The position numbers and the translations under genes are program-made. The notes beneath the pieces were generated by a model. That model was not told the DNA's origin. It did no database searches and was given only the letters and a program-made list of their open reading frames with translations. A stretch of DNA of 64,000 nucleotides, from positions 320,886 through 384,885 of the forward strand of contig JALOBN010000001.1 of NCBI GenBank assembly GCA_023228245.1. The letters are read 5' to 3'. Source of the stretch: Candidatus Pacearchaeota archaeon (GTDB taxonomy: Archaea; Nanoarchaeota; Nanoarchaeia; Pacearchaeales; GW2011-AR1). Below are positions 7,094 through 15,076 of the stretch, in pieces. Every line of letters starts with the position of its first letter. Position 1 is the stretch's first letter.

Positions 7094-7129
7094 AAGAGAT
7101 ATATAAATCATTTAATGTCTGTATCTCTT
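7094..7129 (+). promoter_or_regulatory. Inverted repeat next to the ribosome binding site of the 7142 gene
   Basis: AAGAGATA (7094-7101) pairs perfectly with TATCTCTT (7122-7129) around a 20-nt AT-rich loop and ends one base before AGGAGG (7131-7136). The loop starts with TATAAAT, which resembles a phage late promoter box. It may be a leader hairpin that exposes or hides the start, or a promoter inside a chance palindrome. Confidence 0.35.
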
Positions 7130-7141
7130 TAGGAGGCTTGT

Positions 7142-7501
7142 ATGTCCGTTTTAGATAATCTTGCTGAGGTAGTGAAGTTTCGTATTGGGCTTGTTAATAA
7201 TGATGATGAAACCGCTGTGAGGCAGGCACTCAAGTTAGCATTGAATGCGTTCAATATGGTGCCAGCGGTAACTTATTTTTCTTTTTCTGAAGAAGATGAT
7301 GAAAATATCGTTCAATTATCAGATCTCCTAGTTACTTATGCTGCTTATATTCTTTTGACTAGAAAAGCCGTGCGATCTGTCAGTGGTGACTCTTTTCAAG
7401 AGTTGGTTACCATATCCCGTGAGATTTGGAATAACTGGGATTCTCAGGTCAACAACCTGAAACAGAGCGAAAGTTTCTATGATGATTTCGTTCAGGAATA
7501 A
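7142..7501 (+). CDS. Small acidic phage protein, unknown
   Basis: A strong ribosome binding site (AGGAGG) precedes ATG 7142. The 119-residue product is helical and acidic (for example NNDDETAVRQALKLALNAF). It resembles in general layout small neck or head-completion proteins (helices around ALNAFN, then SDLLVTYAAYILLTRKA). I do not recognise a precise family. It lies between structural genes. Confidence 0.6.
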   Translation: MSVLDNLAEVVKFRIGLVNNDDETAVRQALKLALNAFNMVPAVTYFSFSEEDDENIVQLSDLLVTYAAYILLTRKAVRSVSGDSFQELVTISREIWNNWDSQVNNLKQSESFYDDFVQE

Positions 7502-7527
7502 CCCCTGCATATTCCGGCAAATTATGG

Positions 7528-9237
7528 ATGGATAACAGAACTCTGAAATTTGCCCAGATCTATGAACTTGAAGCCAAGGCTCAATGGGCTGGTGTCGGCC
7601 GTGCCGTTACCAGGGGCCTTGGTAAAGCTCTTACCAGAGGCGTGGGGGCTTTAGCCGAGGGAGCTGGCGCTTTGAGGGGTGGGGCCGGAGCAGTTAGCAA
7701 AGGCCTTGGTGCTGCCGAAAGAGCCGCAACAAAAGGCATAGCCACTGGTGTTGGTGCTGCCGCGAATGCAGAGAGAGCTGTGGCGAAGACTACGGCAAAT
7801 CTAGCCAAGAAATTCATCAGCAAAGTTGAGACGTCTCCTGAAGCCAAGAAGATTCTTACAGAGAGTAAGCTGCGAATTATCAAAGATCCAAGAACGAAAG
7901 TAGAGACACTATTTTCTATACATGGAGATCAAAGCGCAACTCTCAAAGCTCTTAGGCAGGCCGGATATCATCCATCAGATATTCGAGGAGCTGTCAAAGC
8001 TGCTAGACAGACATTTGTCAACACGAAGAAGCTTGCCAAGATTAGAGCGTGGCAGATAGCTAAAAATAGGTCTGCAAACAATCTGGAAAATATGGTTGCC
8101 ACTGCTTTTACTGGTGGTGGAATAAAGAATTTGTTGGCTAGAAATCCGGTCAAGAGTGCCATTGCTGTGTCTTTGGGATTGGGAGCACTGTATGTTTCCT
8201 TCACTGGAAAACCTGCCGCCGCCCAGACCCCAGACGGTCAGGAAATTGTTAAGTCCATCAGCACATCTAATGGCGCTGCAATTATTCCAGAATTGATTGG
8301 GCAGATAGATGTCGTCTCTTCGCTTGCAACTGATCATCCAGATGTTGTCCAAGCCCTGAACGCTGCCAAGTCCGCTCTTACTGAGCTGTTCCAAGCTACA
8401 CTGAGCGTTGACGATCCTGCGTCGGGAGCTGCCTTTACACAGAAGGTTCAGGCTGCTGAGGTAGTTGTGAACGCTGCGTTTGAAAAGGTGGAAGAGTTAG
8501 AGGCTATAGTTGGTGATAAAGTTCCTCAGATCGATGAGTTGCAGGGTGGGTTTGGAGAATTTTTGGTAAGTGTAAACCAAGCTAGAACTTCTATAGCTTC
8601 ATCTAAAGTAGCTGCTGCGTATATTGAATTGTATCGCCAAAGAATTGTGAAAGAGGCGGCATGGCAGTTACTACTACTGGTTCCTGTTGTGGGTAATCTT
8701 ATTGATACCATGATTGCATCTTCAGCAAATGTCGATAAGGTAAAACAAAAGATCAATAGAATGGTTGAGATGATTGACGAGAGGGGTAAGGAAAAGGATG
8801 GATTTGGTAAGTTTAAAGATGTCTTTACCACATTCCGAAACAATGCAAAGACCACAGCTGATTTGATTGATGGTATGATTCATCCGCCAAGCAATTCTCA
8901 GGATCCGACACAGATACAAAATTGTCAAAAGTTTGTGGAAGCCGCAGGAAATACAGTGGCGTCGTTTGATAGTGTCACGGGTGCTTTGAATGAACTGCAG
9001 GGTTTCTGGGGTGGAGTTGGAAACTTTATGCAAGCGGCAGTTGGTGGTTGGGGTGGTAATTGGAATGATTATCAAGAATTTTCTCAATTGGTAAAGCAAA
9101 CCAAAGATCCACTAGCCGCTCTACAAGGGCAGGTAAGCAGTATATTGGATAAGGCACAAGCCCAAACACCAGCTACAACAACCAAACCAGCAGACGAGGC
9201 AACTGGCTTAGCTGGAATGGCAAACATCACACTGTAA
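7528..9237 (+). CDS. Large Ala/Gly-rich internal-virion-like protein
   Basis: The 569-residue product begins MDNRTLKFAQIYELEAKA. Residues about 20-100 are Ala/Gly/Arg-rich with short repeats (GLGKALTRGVGAL), followed by a basic region. It has two hydrophobic stretches: about residues 210-230 (AIAVSLGLGALYVSF) and about 373-395 (WQLLLLVPVVGNLIDTMIA). The rest is helical. This mix of amphipathic, basic and membrane-compatible segments is typical of proteins packaged inside the capsid and ejected with DNA, but that is inference. It sits 8 bases before a zincin-like gene, so the two may act together. Confidence 0.55.
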   Translation: MDNRTLKFAQIYELEAKAQWAGVGRAVTRGLGKALTRGVGALAEGAGALRGGAGAVSKGLGAAERAATKGIATGVGAAANAERAVAKTTANLAKKFISKVETSPEAKKILTESKLRIIKDPRTKVETLFSIHGDQSATLKALRQAGYHPSDIRGAVKAARQTFVNTKKLAKIRAWQIAKNRSANNLENMVATAFTGGGIKNLLARNPVKSAIAVSLGLGALYVSFTGKPAAAQTPDGQEIVKSISTSNGAAIIPELIGQIDVVSSLATDHPDVVQALNAAKSALTELFQATLSVDDPASGAAFTQKVQAAEVVVNAAFEKVEELEAIVGDKVPQIDELQGGFGEFLVSVNQARTSIASSKVAAAYIELYRQRIVKEAAWQLLLLVPVVGNLIDTMIASSANVDKVKQKINRMVEMIDERGKEKDGFGKFKDVFTTFRNNAKTTADLIDGMIHPPSNSQDPTQIQNCQKFVEAAGNTVASFDSVTGALNELQGFWGGVGNFMQAAVGGWGGNWNDYQEFSQLVKQTKDPLAALQGQVSSILDKAQAQTPATTTKPADEATGLAGMANITL

Positions 9238-9245
9238 GGAAATTT

Positions 9246-9806
9246 ATGCCAAGCGAGATTGTCACAAAATGGCTTCCCCATAAAAAGCTAGCTCCTGTGT
9301 TAGAGGCCTTGAAGAAGCGTGTCTTTGATAGTGATGTTGTTAAAGATATGCTCAAAGAATATGATATTGATAGAGACGAGATTGATCTTTGGCCTATTTG
9401 TGCGGCTCAAATTCCAGTTTCTGCTCGTACAGATCATGGTGTTATATATATCAATGTAGATTTACTTCTCGATGAAGAGGGGAATATTCGAGACGATGCG
9501 GAGAAGAGTGATCATTATCTTCCTCATGAGATGACCCATGTGTGTCAGCAAACTACTGGTAACAAAGCCACACCAGGTTCTACAGAAGACAATTACCTGG
9601 ATACACCCACAGAACAAGAGGGTTTTCGTAATCAGACGAAGTACATCTCAGATACTCAGGGAGATGATGAGGCCGAGGAATATGTTGAACAAGTACTTGA
9701 TCATCATACCAAAGACGATGCCGATGATAAAAAAAGAGACAAGAGGCGCGAAAAATTGCTGGAATTAGCTAGTCAATTCAAGGTTGATTTGAGTATTGTA
9801 GGATAA
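9246..9806 (+). CDS. Zincin-like protein with HExxH motif (putative metallopeptidase)
   Basis: The 186-residue product carries HEMTHVCQQTTG with His94, Glu95 and His98, the standard zincin site. The following Cys-Gln-Gln is close to the HExxHxxQQ pattern of DUF4157-type domains. A possible third ligand is Glu123 or Glu125 (PTEQEGF), giving the gluzincin spacing. The C-terminal third is highly charged (DDADDKKRDKRREKLLE). Ribosome binding site AAGGAAA. It follows the internal-virion-like gene closely and could process virion proteins, act on the host envelope, or be an inactive structural zinc domain. No signal peptide is present. Confidence 0.6.
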   Translation: MPSEIVTKWLPHKKLAPVLEALKKRVFDSDVVKDMLKEYDIDRDEIDLWPICAAQIPVSARTDHGVIYINVDLLLDEEGNIRDDAEKSDHYLPHEMTHVCQQTTGNKATPGSTEDNYLDTPTEQEGFRNQTKYISDTQGDDEAEEYVEQVLDHHTKDDADDKKRDKRREKLLELASQFKVDLSIVG

Positions 9807-9820
9807 TCTAGCATATAATT

Positions 9821-9940
9821 ATGGAGTGCAACTGGGTTCATTGGGCCTCGAAAATTTCCGAGATTTATTCGGGTAATGTGCAACTATATCAATGCATATT
9901 TGGATATAAAATAAAGCACGCTATAAACTGCCTGCACTAA
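9821..9940 (+). pseudogene. Remnant of a fibre gene related to the one at 15077
   Basis: Bases 9833-9884 match 15176-15227 at 47 of 52 positions, in the same reading frame. Both encode WVHWASKISEI, one residue, then SGNVQ. Three of the five differences are silent, so the two copies diverged while under protein-level selection. The short open frame (39 codons) loses similarity after Gln and soon stops. It is thus a leftover of a paralogous tail-fibre gene, removed when the fibre region was rearranged. No strong ribosome binding site is seen. GATATAAAATAAAG at 9903 may belong to the promoter of the next gene. Confidence 0.7.
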
Positions 9941-9949
9941 AGGATAATT

Positions 9950-10390
9950 ATGTCAAAATCCAATACTTTCGAAAATGATTGGCTCAAGCTTATTTTCAAC
10001 GCTACTGCTATTGCGAACATTGCCGACAATGCAGCAACTTCTCCTCTTACCAACCTCTATATAGCTCTTCACACCGCAGATCCGGGCGAAGCAGGTACGC
10101 AAGATACAAACGAATGTACTGTCGCACAATACAACTCGTATGCTCGGGTTGCTGTGGCACGTACTTCCGGCGGTTGGACTGTCACCGACAATTCAGTATC
10201 TCCAGCTGCTACGATTGCATTTGAAGCAATGGTATCTGGTACTGGTACTACAGCCACGCATTGGTCTGTGGGTATTGCTGATTCCGGCGCAACCAAGATT
10301 CTGTATTCTGGAACAATTACGCCAAACATCGTAATTGCAGCTGGTGTAACGCCACAATTGACAACCGCATCCACGGTTACTGAAGATTAA
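9950..10390 (+). CDS. Small phage tail-fibre/adhesin-associated protein
   Basis: The 146-residue product begins SNTFENDWLKLIFNATAIAN and contains TNLYIALHTADPGEAG and YARVAVARTSGGWTVTDNSV, a pattern common in many phages and prophages among tail-fibre genes. It ends with Thr/Val-rich beta strands. AAGGA lies before ATG 9950. The precise role (fibre cap, chaperone or decoration) is not known to me. It opens the adhesion region of this window. Confidence 0.75.
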   Translation: MSKSNTFENDWLKLIFNATAIANIADNAATSPLTNLYIALHTADPGEAGTQDTNECTVAQYNSYARVAVARTSGGWTVTDNSVSPAATIAFEAMVSGTGTTATHWSVGIADSGATKILYSGTITPNIVIAAGVTPQLTTASTVTED

Positions 10391-10505
10391 TCTCAGATAG
10401 TTAATCTGTGACTACTGACGTGGAAAACAAACGCGGAGTGGTCTGATTTGCAACACCTCTGGTACTTATGGACCTATCGATTCGCAAGCAGGCGCAACGA
10501 TCACC

Positions 10506-10985
10506 ATGCCTTCCCTTAAAACGCCCCTCGTGCTTCTTGAGAGCAACACCGCAGGTCAAAACGACGCCGCAATTACGGTGCTTTTGAATTCGCTTGTTGC
10601 TCCGTACGAGCTTGAATTGCCTGCCGGAACATTTCAAGTTGCACAGGGAATCAGGCTTACGAACGTTTCAGGTGTCACGGTTTTCGGCCAAGGTGCAGCA
10701 ACAGTAATTGTCTGCACCTCGAAAAGCGCGCCGCTAAAGGCGTTGAATTGTGAGCGCGTTACGTTTCGCGATTTCGATGTTGTTACGCCGTGGGATGAAA
10801 AAAAGGGAGCGATTGACTGCAATTGCGTGCGTGTAACAAAGACTTCGAGCAATGTTACAATTACAAACGTTCACGTCAGACAAAACACGGAATCAGGCGG
10901 AACTGAGCTAATTTACGGTGTGGCCGAATCGGGCAGTGATGGCTACTGCAACGGCAGCTCAGGCACGTGGAGGTACGGAACGTGA
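10506..10985 (+). CDS. Truncated beta-helix protein fragment
   Basis: The 159 residues have pectate-lyase-like beta-helix strands (IRLTNVSGVTVFGQGAATVI, then VTFRDFDVVT, then VTITNVHV) and a DGY near the end. The frame is open upstream to 10419 but has no ATG, GTG or TTG there, and no ribosome binding site precedes ATG 10506. The start therefore looks lost and the fragment too short for a complete spike. It uses more CG-containing codons than the surrounding genes, as does the start of the next gene, suggesting import as a block. Its stop overlaps the next start (GTGA, 10982-10985). It may be a recombination remnant, or a translated small fibre domain. Confidence 0.45.
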   Translation: MPSLKTPLVLLESNTAGQNDAAITVLLNSLVAPYELELPAGTFQVAQGIRLTNVSGVTVFGQGAATVIVCTSKSAPLKALNCERVTFRDFDVVTPWDEKKGAIDCNCVRVTKTSSNVTITNVHVRQNTESGGTELIYGVAESGSDGYCNGSSGTWRYGT

Positions 10986-13900
10986 CCACGTACAACTATT
11001 CGTCGACGTTTCACCGTCTTTATTCGACGGGCACTTGGACGTATCAAGACGAAACGAATCACCACGTCCAAACGTATACACCCGGCGACTACGGGCAGAT
11101 CGATTCCGCGGTCAATTTTTATGATCTCACGATCAGCGGGACGATTGTAAGTGCAACGCTGCATCTTAAGTTAGATGATGTTGGATTTGGTATTCAATCC
11201 GGCGCTAATATCATAATTAAATGTGTCAACGCACAGAACCCGACTGAGCCGGCGAATTTGTCTGAGTACACAGCTGTCTCGCTGCGCACTCCGCAAAAAA
11301 TTCTTGTGTCGCAAGGTACACTTGGGGATTACTCGCTAGACGTCACGAGTTTAATCGATGACCTTCTTGATACTTACACGTACACGGGCACGGGTTGTGG
11401 AATTGGCTTGCATGTAGTACATGATTCGGCAACCCCAGAGCAATCGTGTGTGCATTTCTCCACGACTGCGCCGATTCTTGAAATTGTCACAAGTACAAGT
11501 GATGGGTACTCTGGTACAGCTGCAGGAACCGCAACGGTATCGGGATCTGGTGCATCGACGGTTTCTGCGGCCGCTTCGAGCGCGGGCGTAGCCACAACCT
11601 CAGGTGTTGGATCTACGATTGTAAGTGGTATTGGATCTTCAGTAGGCACAAGTACAACTTCAGGTGTTGGATCTGCGATTGCTGATGGCATAGGAGCTAT
11701 GTCAGGTACGAGTACAACTACTGGTGTTGGGGCCTCGATTGCTAGTGGAATTGGTTCTTCTGTTGGAACTAGTACCTCGGCTTCAGTTGGAGTGAGCCTT
11801 AAGAGTGCTGTTGGATCTTGTACTGGTGTTGGGATTGTTTTAGCTACGGGAGCAAGTATTAGTCAAGCGATTGGTTCAGCTCCTGGTATTGGTGTAGCCT
11901 CAGCTGCTGGTGTACGGGCAGTCCAAAGTGTAGCGGGTGCAATTGGTTTGGGTGTTGCGGCTGGCGTTGGTATAGGGGCTTCAACTGAAGATGGATCTGG
12001 AAGTTCTGTAGGTACGAGTACAGCTTTTGGTGTTGGATCTGCGATTTCGAGTGGTATTGGAGCCGTAGAAGGAACTAGTACTACTTCAGGTGTAGGCGTT
12101 TCGATTATTACTGTGGTAGGATCTTCGGCAGGAACCAGCGAAGTTGCTGGTGTAGGGGTTGCTATTGCTAGTGGTATTGGAGCAAGTTCTGGAGTATCAA
12201 CAACTAATTTTGTTGGAGCGTCTTTATCTAATTCTATAGCGACATCAGATGGCACAAGTTCTGCCAATGGTTTTTATGCTCAAAGCGGATTGGGAGTTGG
12301 AAGTAGTTCTGGTGTAAGTACTTTATTGGGAATTGGATCCTCAATAATTAATTCGATAGGTACATCGACAGGAATTGGAGCAGCGTCTGCTGTTGGTAAT
12401 AACATAATAGTAAGTGTTGGATTAATATCTGGAACAGCTAATGTGTTAGGGGCTGGTACGGGTTTGGCCAGCGCAATTGGTTCGTGTGAAGGTATAGCTA
12501 CTTCCAATTTTGTTGGGACTTATACATTTGATGCTTCTGGTAACAGTACTGGTTCTTCCACGGTTTTAGGCGTTGGACTTAGCGCTTTTGCAGTTGGTAT
12601 TTCGTCTGGTATCAGCATAGTTACAGCTAATGGGGAAGCTATAACCGATGCACAAGCATCTTCTATTAATATAAGCTCCGTTTCTGGCGTTGGTACAGCT
12701 GGTAAATATACAACAGCCTCTTCTGAAGGAATTGGTCAAATATATGGCGTAGGAAGTTATATTCAAAATTCTGTTGGTAGTTCTGTTGGACATGCTGATG
12801 TATATGGATACATTGGAAATATTGGTGATGCAAGTGGTGCATCTTTAGTAAGTGGAGATGGTTCTGCAATTATCAATAGAATTGTAGAATCTAATGGATT
12901 TTCTGAAACATTAGGTATATCAGAGTCTTTACACTTATCAGTTGGTATTTCTGATGGTTATGCTATTGTTTTGGGAAGTGGTATTTCTTCTAAAAGCTCA
13001 ATAGCTGAATCTACAGGATCTTCGAATATTTTAGGATATTCTGAATCAATATTTGAGAGTATAGGAAATTCTTTAGGACAAAGTATTGTTTCTGGTATTG
13101 GTTTTACAACAATTGAATCTGTAGCTATTGCGAATGGAAATAGTGTTTCTTTAGGATCTGGAAGCGCTCTATCAGATGGTGTCGGAACTTCTTTTGCAAA
13201 TTCAAGTTCAAATGCAACTGGAGTTAGTGCTATAATTTCTACTGGTATAGCAGATGGTTTAAGTGATGCTTCTGCCATTGGGATTAGTAGCGTTCTAATA
13301 ACCGCAGTATCTTTTGGGGTATCTTTTGTGTCAGGTATTAGTAGTGCTATAAAAAATTCTATTGGTACTAGTACCGGATCATCATCTTCTAATGCAATAA
13401 GTGACGTTTCTTTCACTGAGTATATTCGATGTAAGCCTCCAGTTTTTTTCCGAACTTTTGATTTATCTCTTCATGGCCTTCGAACAGTTGTTTGTGGTGG
13501 TGATGGATCTATTACTCTAGAATGGCATAAAGAATATCTAACTCCAAATAATTGGGACCTTTTTTATAATTTGTATTGGTCCACAAAACTGGAGACAGTC
13601 TACAGTGACGGGGTTAAATTTGTACTTAAACCAAATACACAATCAAGTTATTTGTCTATTACAATTAGTGATAGTGAGTTTATTCCTGGTAAAACTTATC
13701 ATTTTGCAGTAAAAGGATCTGGCCATGAGAAAAACACACTGCTCTTTGATCAGCTGGTTAGTAGTAATATAAATACGTCTTTGAAAATATATCCAGAAGC
13801 TTTTTTGGTTAGAAATATGTCTGCTGTAGACATGATTATTTCAGTAAATGATGCGTCTGTGTTTCCTCAGGCTGGAATTGTATTAATTGGAGCAGAGTTA

Positions 13901-15034
13901 ATTAGTTATTCCAATATAGATTTGGTAACAAATAGCTTAATTGTTTCTGAGCGTGGCTCTTATGGATATCAACCACGAATGCATACAACAGATGGGTATG
14001 ATGGAGTTAGGAGATATAATGATTCCTTGGTTCGTTTGTGGAAAGGCTGGGAGGATTCTAATACAGCGATAGGAATGGCCACCATTAGGTTTGACGAGAA
14101 GTATGCCAGAACCAATCAAGATGGTTATCGAGAACGTATAGATATTTTGACCGGTACCAGTAACCTTGGTGTTGTAGATGCGGCTAATGCAGGGTTTCCC
14201 GCTTATGACCAGGCGGGATGGGACCGAACATACATACCCGATTATTTGTCAGGAAAGTGCATAGGAACGTACTTTGGTGGAGAATATGGTTGTGCGGATG
14301 GTTCGGAGTGCGATGGAGCTGTGAGGGGTCTTAGCTTGCAAGATCATATGAACATGAGAGAGGAATATGCTCTAGAAATTACGGGAGAGCCTGTAGTGTT
14401 GTTCAGGCGTCAGTGGTCTGGAAAGCAATCGCAGCATACCAGTTCAACACGGGAAAATACCACCTACCGCGGAATCGATACATATGGAACTTCTTTGGTA
14501 ACAGGATATGACCAATACTTCAATCCACGTCGAAGTGATGGTAAGATTTTGGTTCGTTTTGATCCAACCAAAGAAGATCTCAAGCGCGAAGATCCTGGTA
14601 TCGAGAATTCCTGCATACCGAATTGCTGGACTTTAGTAACACCAACAATCAAGGATGGAGATTTTATAATACGGTTTAATCAGGATGGGACTGAAGAGTG
14701 GCGTTATGAGATTATTGATGTAGATAGAAATAGGACAGCTCTTCAAGAATCCGGCCGCCAGAAGTTCACTGCAGTGCGTGTGCGCAAGACAGATCCTATT
14801 TGCCAAGTTAGATCTATTCGAGATACAAGTACTCTTCCGTCAGAGATTCTCACTTCGATTGGGATGGTACCTGGGCCAGGTGGTATTCTTGCCCATATGC
14901 ATCGTATAACTCTAGTAAATGGGATTTGTTTAAGTCAACTTACCAGTGTAGATCAGGGGCATAATCACCAAGTGGACAGCAATAATATTGTTGGAAATGT
15001 TTTAGGTCATTCGCACAATATAATCATTCCATAA
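10982..15034 (+). CDS. Long tail fibre with 20-residue shaft repeats and histidine-rich tip
   Basis: GTG 10982 is preceded by GGAGG eight bases upstream and overlaps the previous stop, so I prefer it to GTG 10967. The 1350-residue product has three parts. First is an N-terminal beta-sandwich domain (about 1-175) resembling carbohydrate-binding or DNRLRE-like folds (SATLHLKLDDVGFG, then CVHFSTTAPILEIV). Then come about 30 degenerate units of some 20 residues, of the form SGVGSAIADGIGAMSGTST (about 175-820). Last is a C-terminal part with fibronectin-like and Cys-containing segments (GCADGSECDGAVRGL), ending with HMH, HNH and HSH motifs. HxH motifs bind iron in the T4 gp37 tip. Codons shift from CG-rich at the 5' end to AT-rich, so the gene may be a mosaic. 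Confidence 0.75.
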   Translation: MTTYNYSSTFHRLYSTGTWTYQDETNHHVQTYTPGDYGQIDSAVNFYDLTISGTIVSATLHLKLDDVGFGIQSGANIIIKCVNAQNPTEPANLSEYTAVSLRTPQKILVSQGTLGDYSLDVTSLIDDLLDTYTYTGTGCGIGLHVVHDSATPEQSCVHFSTTAPILEIVTSTSDGYSGTAAGTATVSGSGASTVSAAASSAGVATTSGVGSTIVSGIGSSVGTSTTSGVGSAIADGIGAMSGTSTTTGVGASIASGIGSSVGTSTSASVGVSLKSAVGSCTGVGIVLATGASISQAIGSAPGIGVASAAGVRAVQSVAGAIGLGVAAGVGIGASTEDGSGSSVGTSTAFGVGSAISSGIGAVEGTSTTSGVGVSIITVVGSSAGTSEVAGVGVAIASGIGASSGVSTTNFVGASLSNSIATSDGTSSANGFYAQSGLGVGSSSGVSTLLGIGSSIINSIGTSTGIGAASAVGNNIIVSVGLISGTANVLGAGTGLASAIGSCEGIATSNFVGTYTFDASGNSTGSSTVLGVGLSAFAVGISSGISIVTANGEAITDAQASSINISSVSGVGTAGKYTTASSEGIGQIYGVGSYIQNSVGSSVGHADVYGYIGNIGDASGASLVSGDGSAIINRIVESNGFSETLGISESLHLSVGISDGYAIVLGSGISSKSSIAESTGSSNILGYSESIFESIGNSLGQSIVSGIGFTTIESVAIANGNSVSLGSGSALSDGVGTSFANSSSNATGVSAIISTGIADGLSDASAIGISSVLITAVSFGVSFVSGISSAIKNSIGTSTGSSSSNAISDVSFTEYIRCKPPVFFRTFDLSLHGLRTVVCGGDGSITLEWHKEYLTPNNWDLFYNLYWSTKLETVYSDGVKFVLKPNTQSSYLSITISDSEFIPGKTYHFAVKGSGHEKNTLLFDQLVSSNINTSLKIYPEAFLVRNMSAVDMIISVNDASVFPQAGIVLIGAELISYSNIDLVTNSLIVSERGSYGYQPRMHTTDGYDGVRRYNDSLVRLWKGWEDSNTAIGMATIRFDEKYARTNQDGYRERIDILTGTSNLGVVDAANAGFPAYDQAGWDRTYIPDYLSGKCIGTYFGGEYGCADGSECDGAVRGLSLQDHMNMREEYALEITGEPVVLFRRQWSGKQSQHTSSTRENTTYRGIDTYGTSLVTGYDQYFNPRRSDGKILVRFDPTKEDLKREDPGIENSCIPNCWTLVTPTIKDGDFIIRFNQDGTEEWRYEIIDVDRNRTALQESGRQKFTAVRVRKTDPICQVRSIRDTSTLPSEILTSIGMVPGPGGILAHMHRITLVNGICLSQLTSVDQGHNHQVDSNNIVGNVLGHSHNIIIP
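11560..13400 (+). repeat. About 30 degenerate 60-bp coding repeats (fibre shaft)
   Basis: The sequence repeats at close to 60 bp, which is 20 codons, with Gly-Val/Ile-Gly and Gly-Thr-Ser-Thr anchors. The register holds for long runs and shifts by a few codons at insertions near 11980 and 12280. The first units are more alike than the last, as if the array grew more recently at its 5' side. Confidence 0.85.
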
Positions 15035-15076
15035 TTAGTATTTATACACGGAAAGCGAATATTGGGGCATTAGAAT

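Noticed and set aside
11560..13400. Regular 60-bp repeats as a CRISPR array
   Set aside because: The repeats are degenerate, have no unique spacers, and stay in one long reading frame; they encode the fibre shaft.
11374..13416. Several minus-strand open frames opposite the fibre repeats
   Set aside because: They are Pro/Thr/Ala-rich mirror images of the Gly/Ser/Val repeats and have no start signals.
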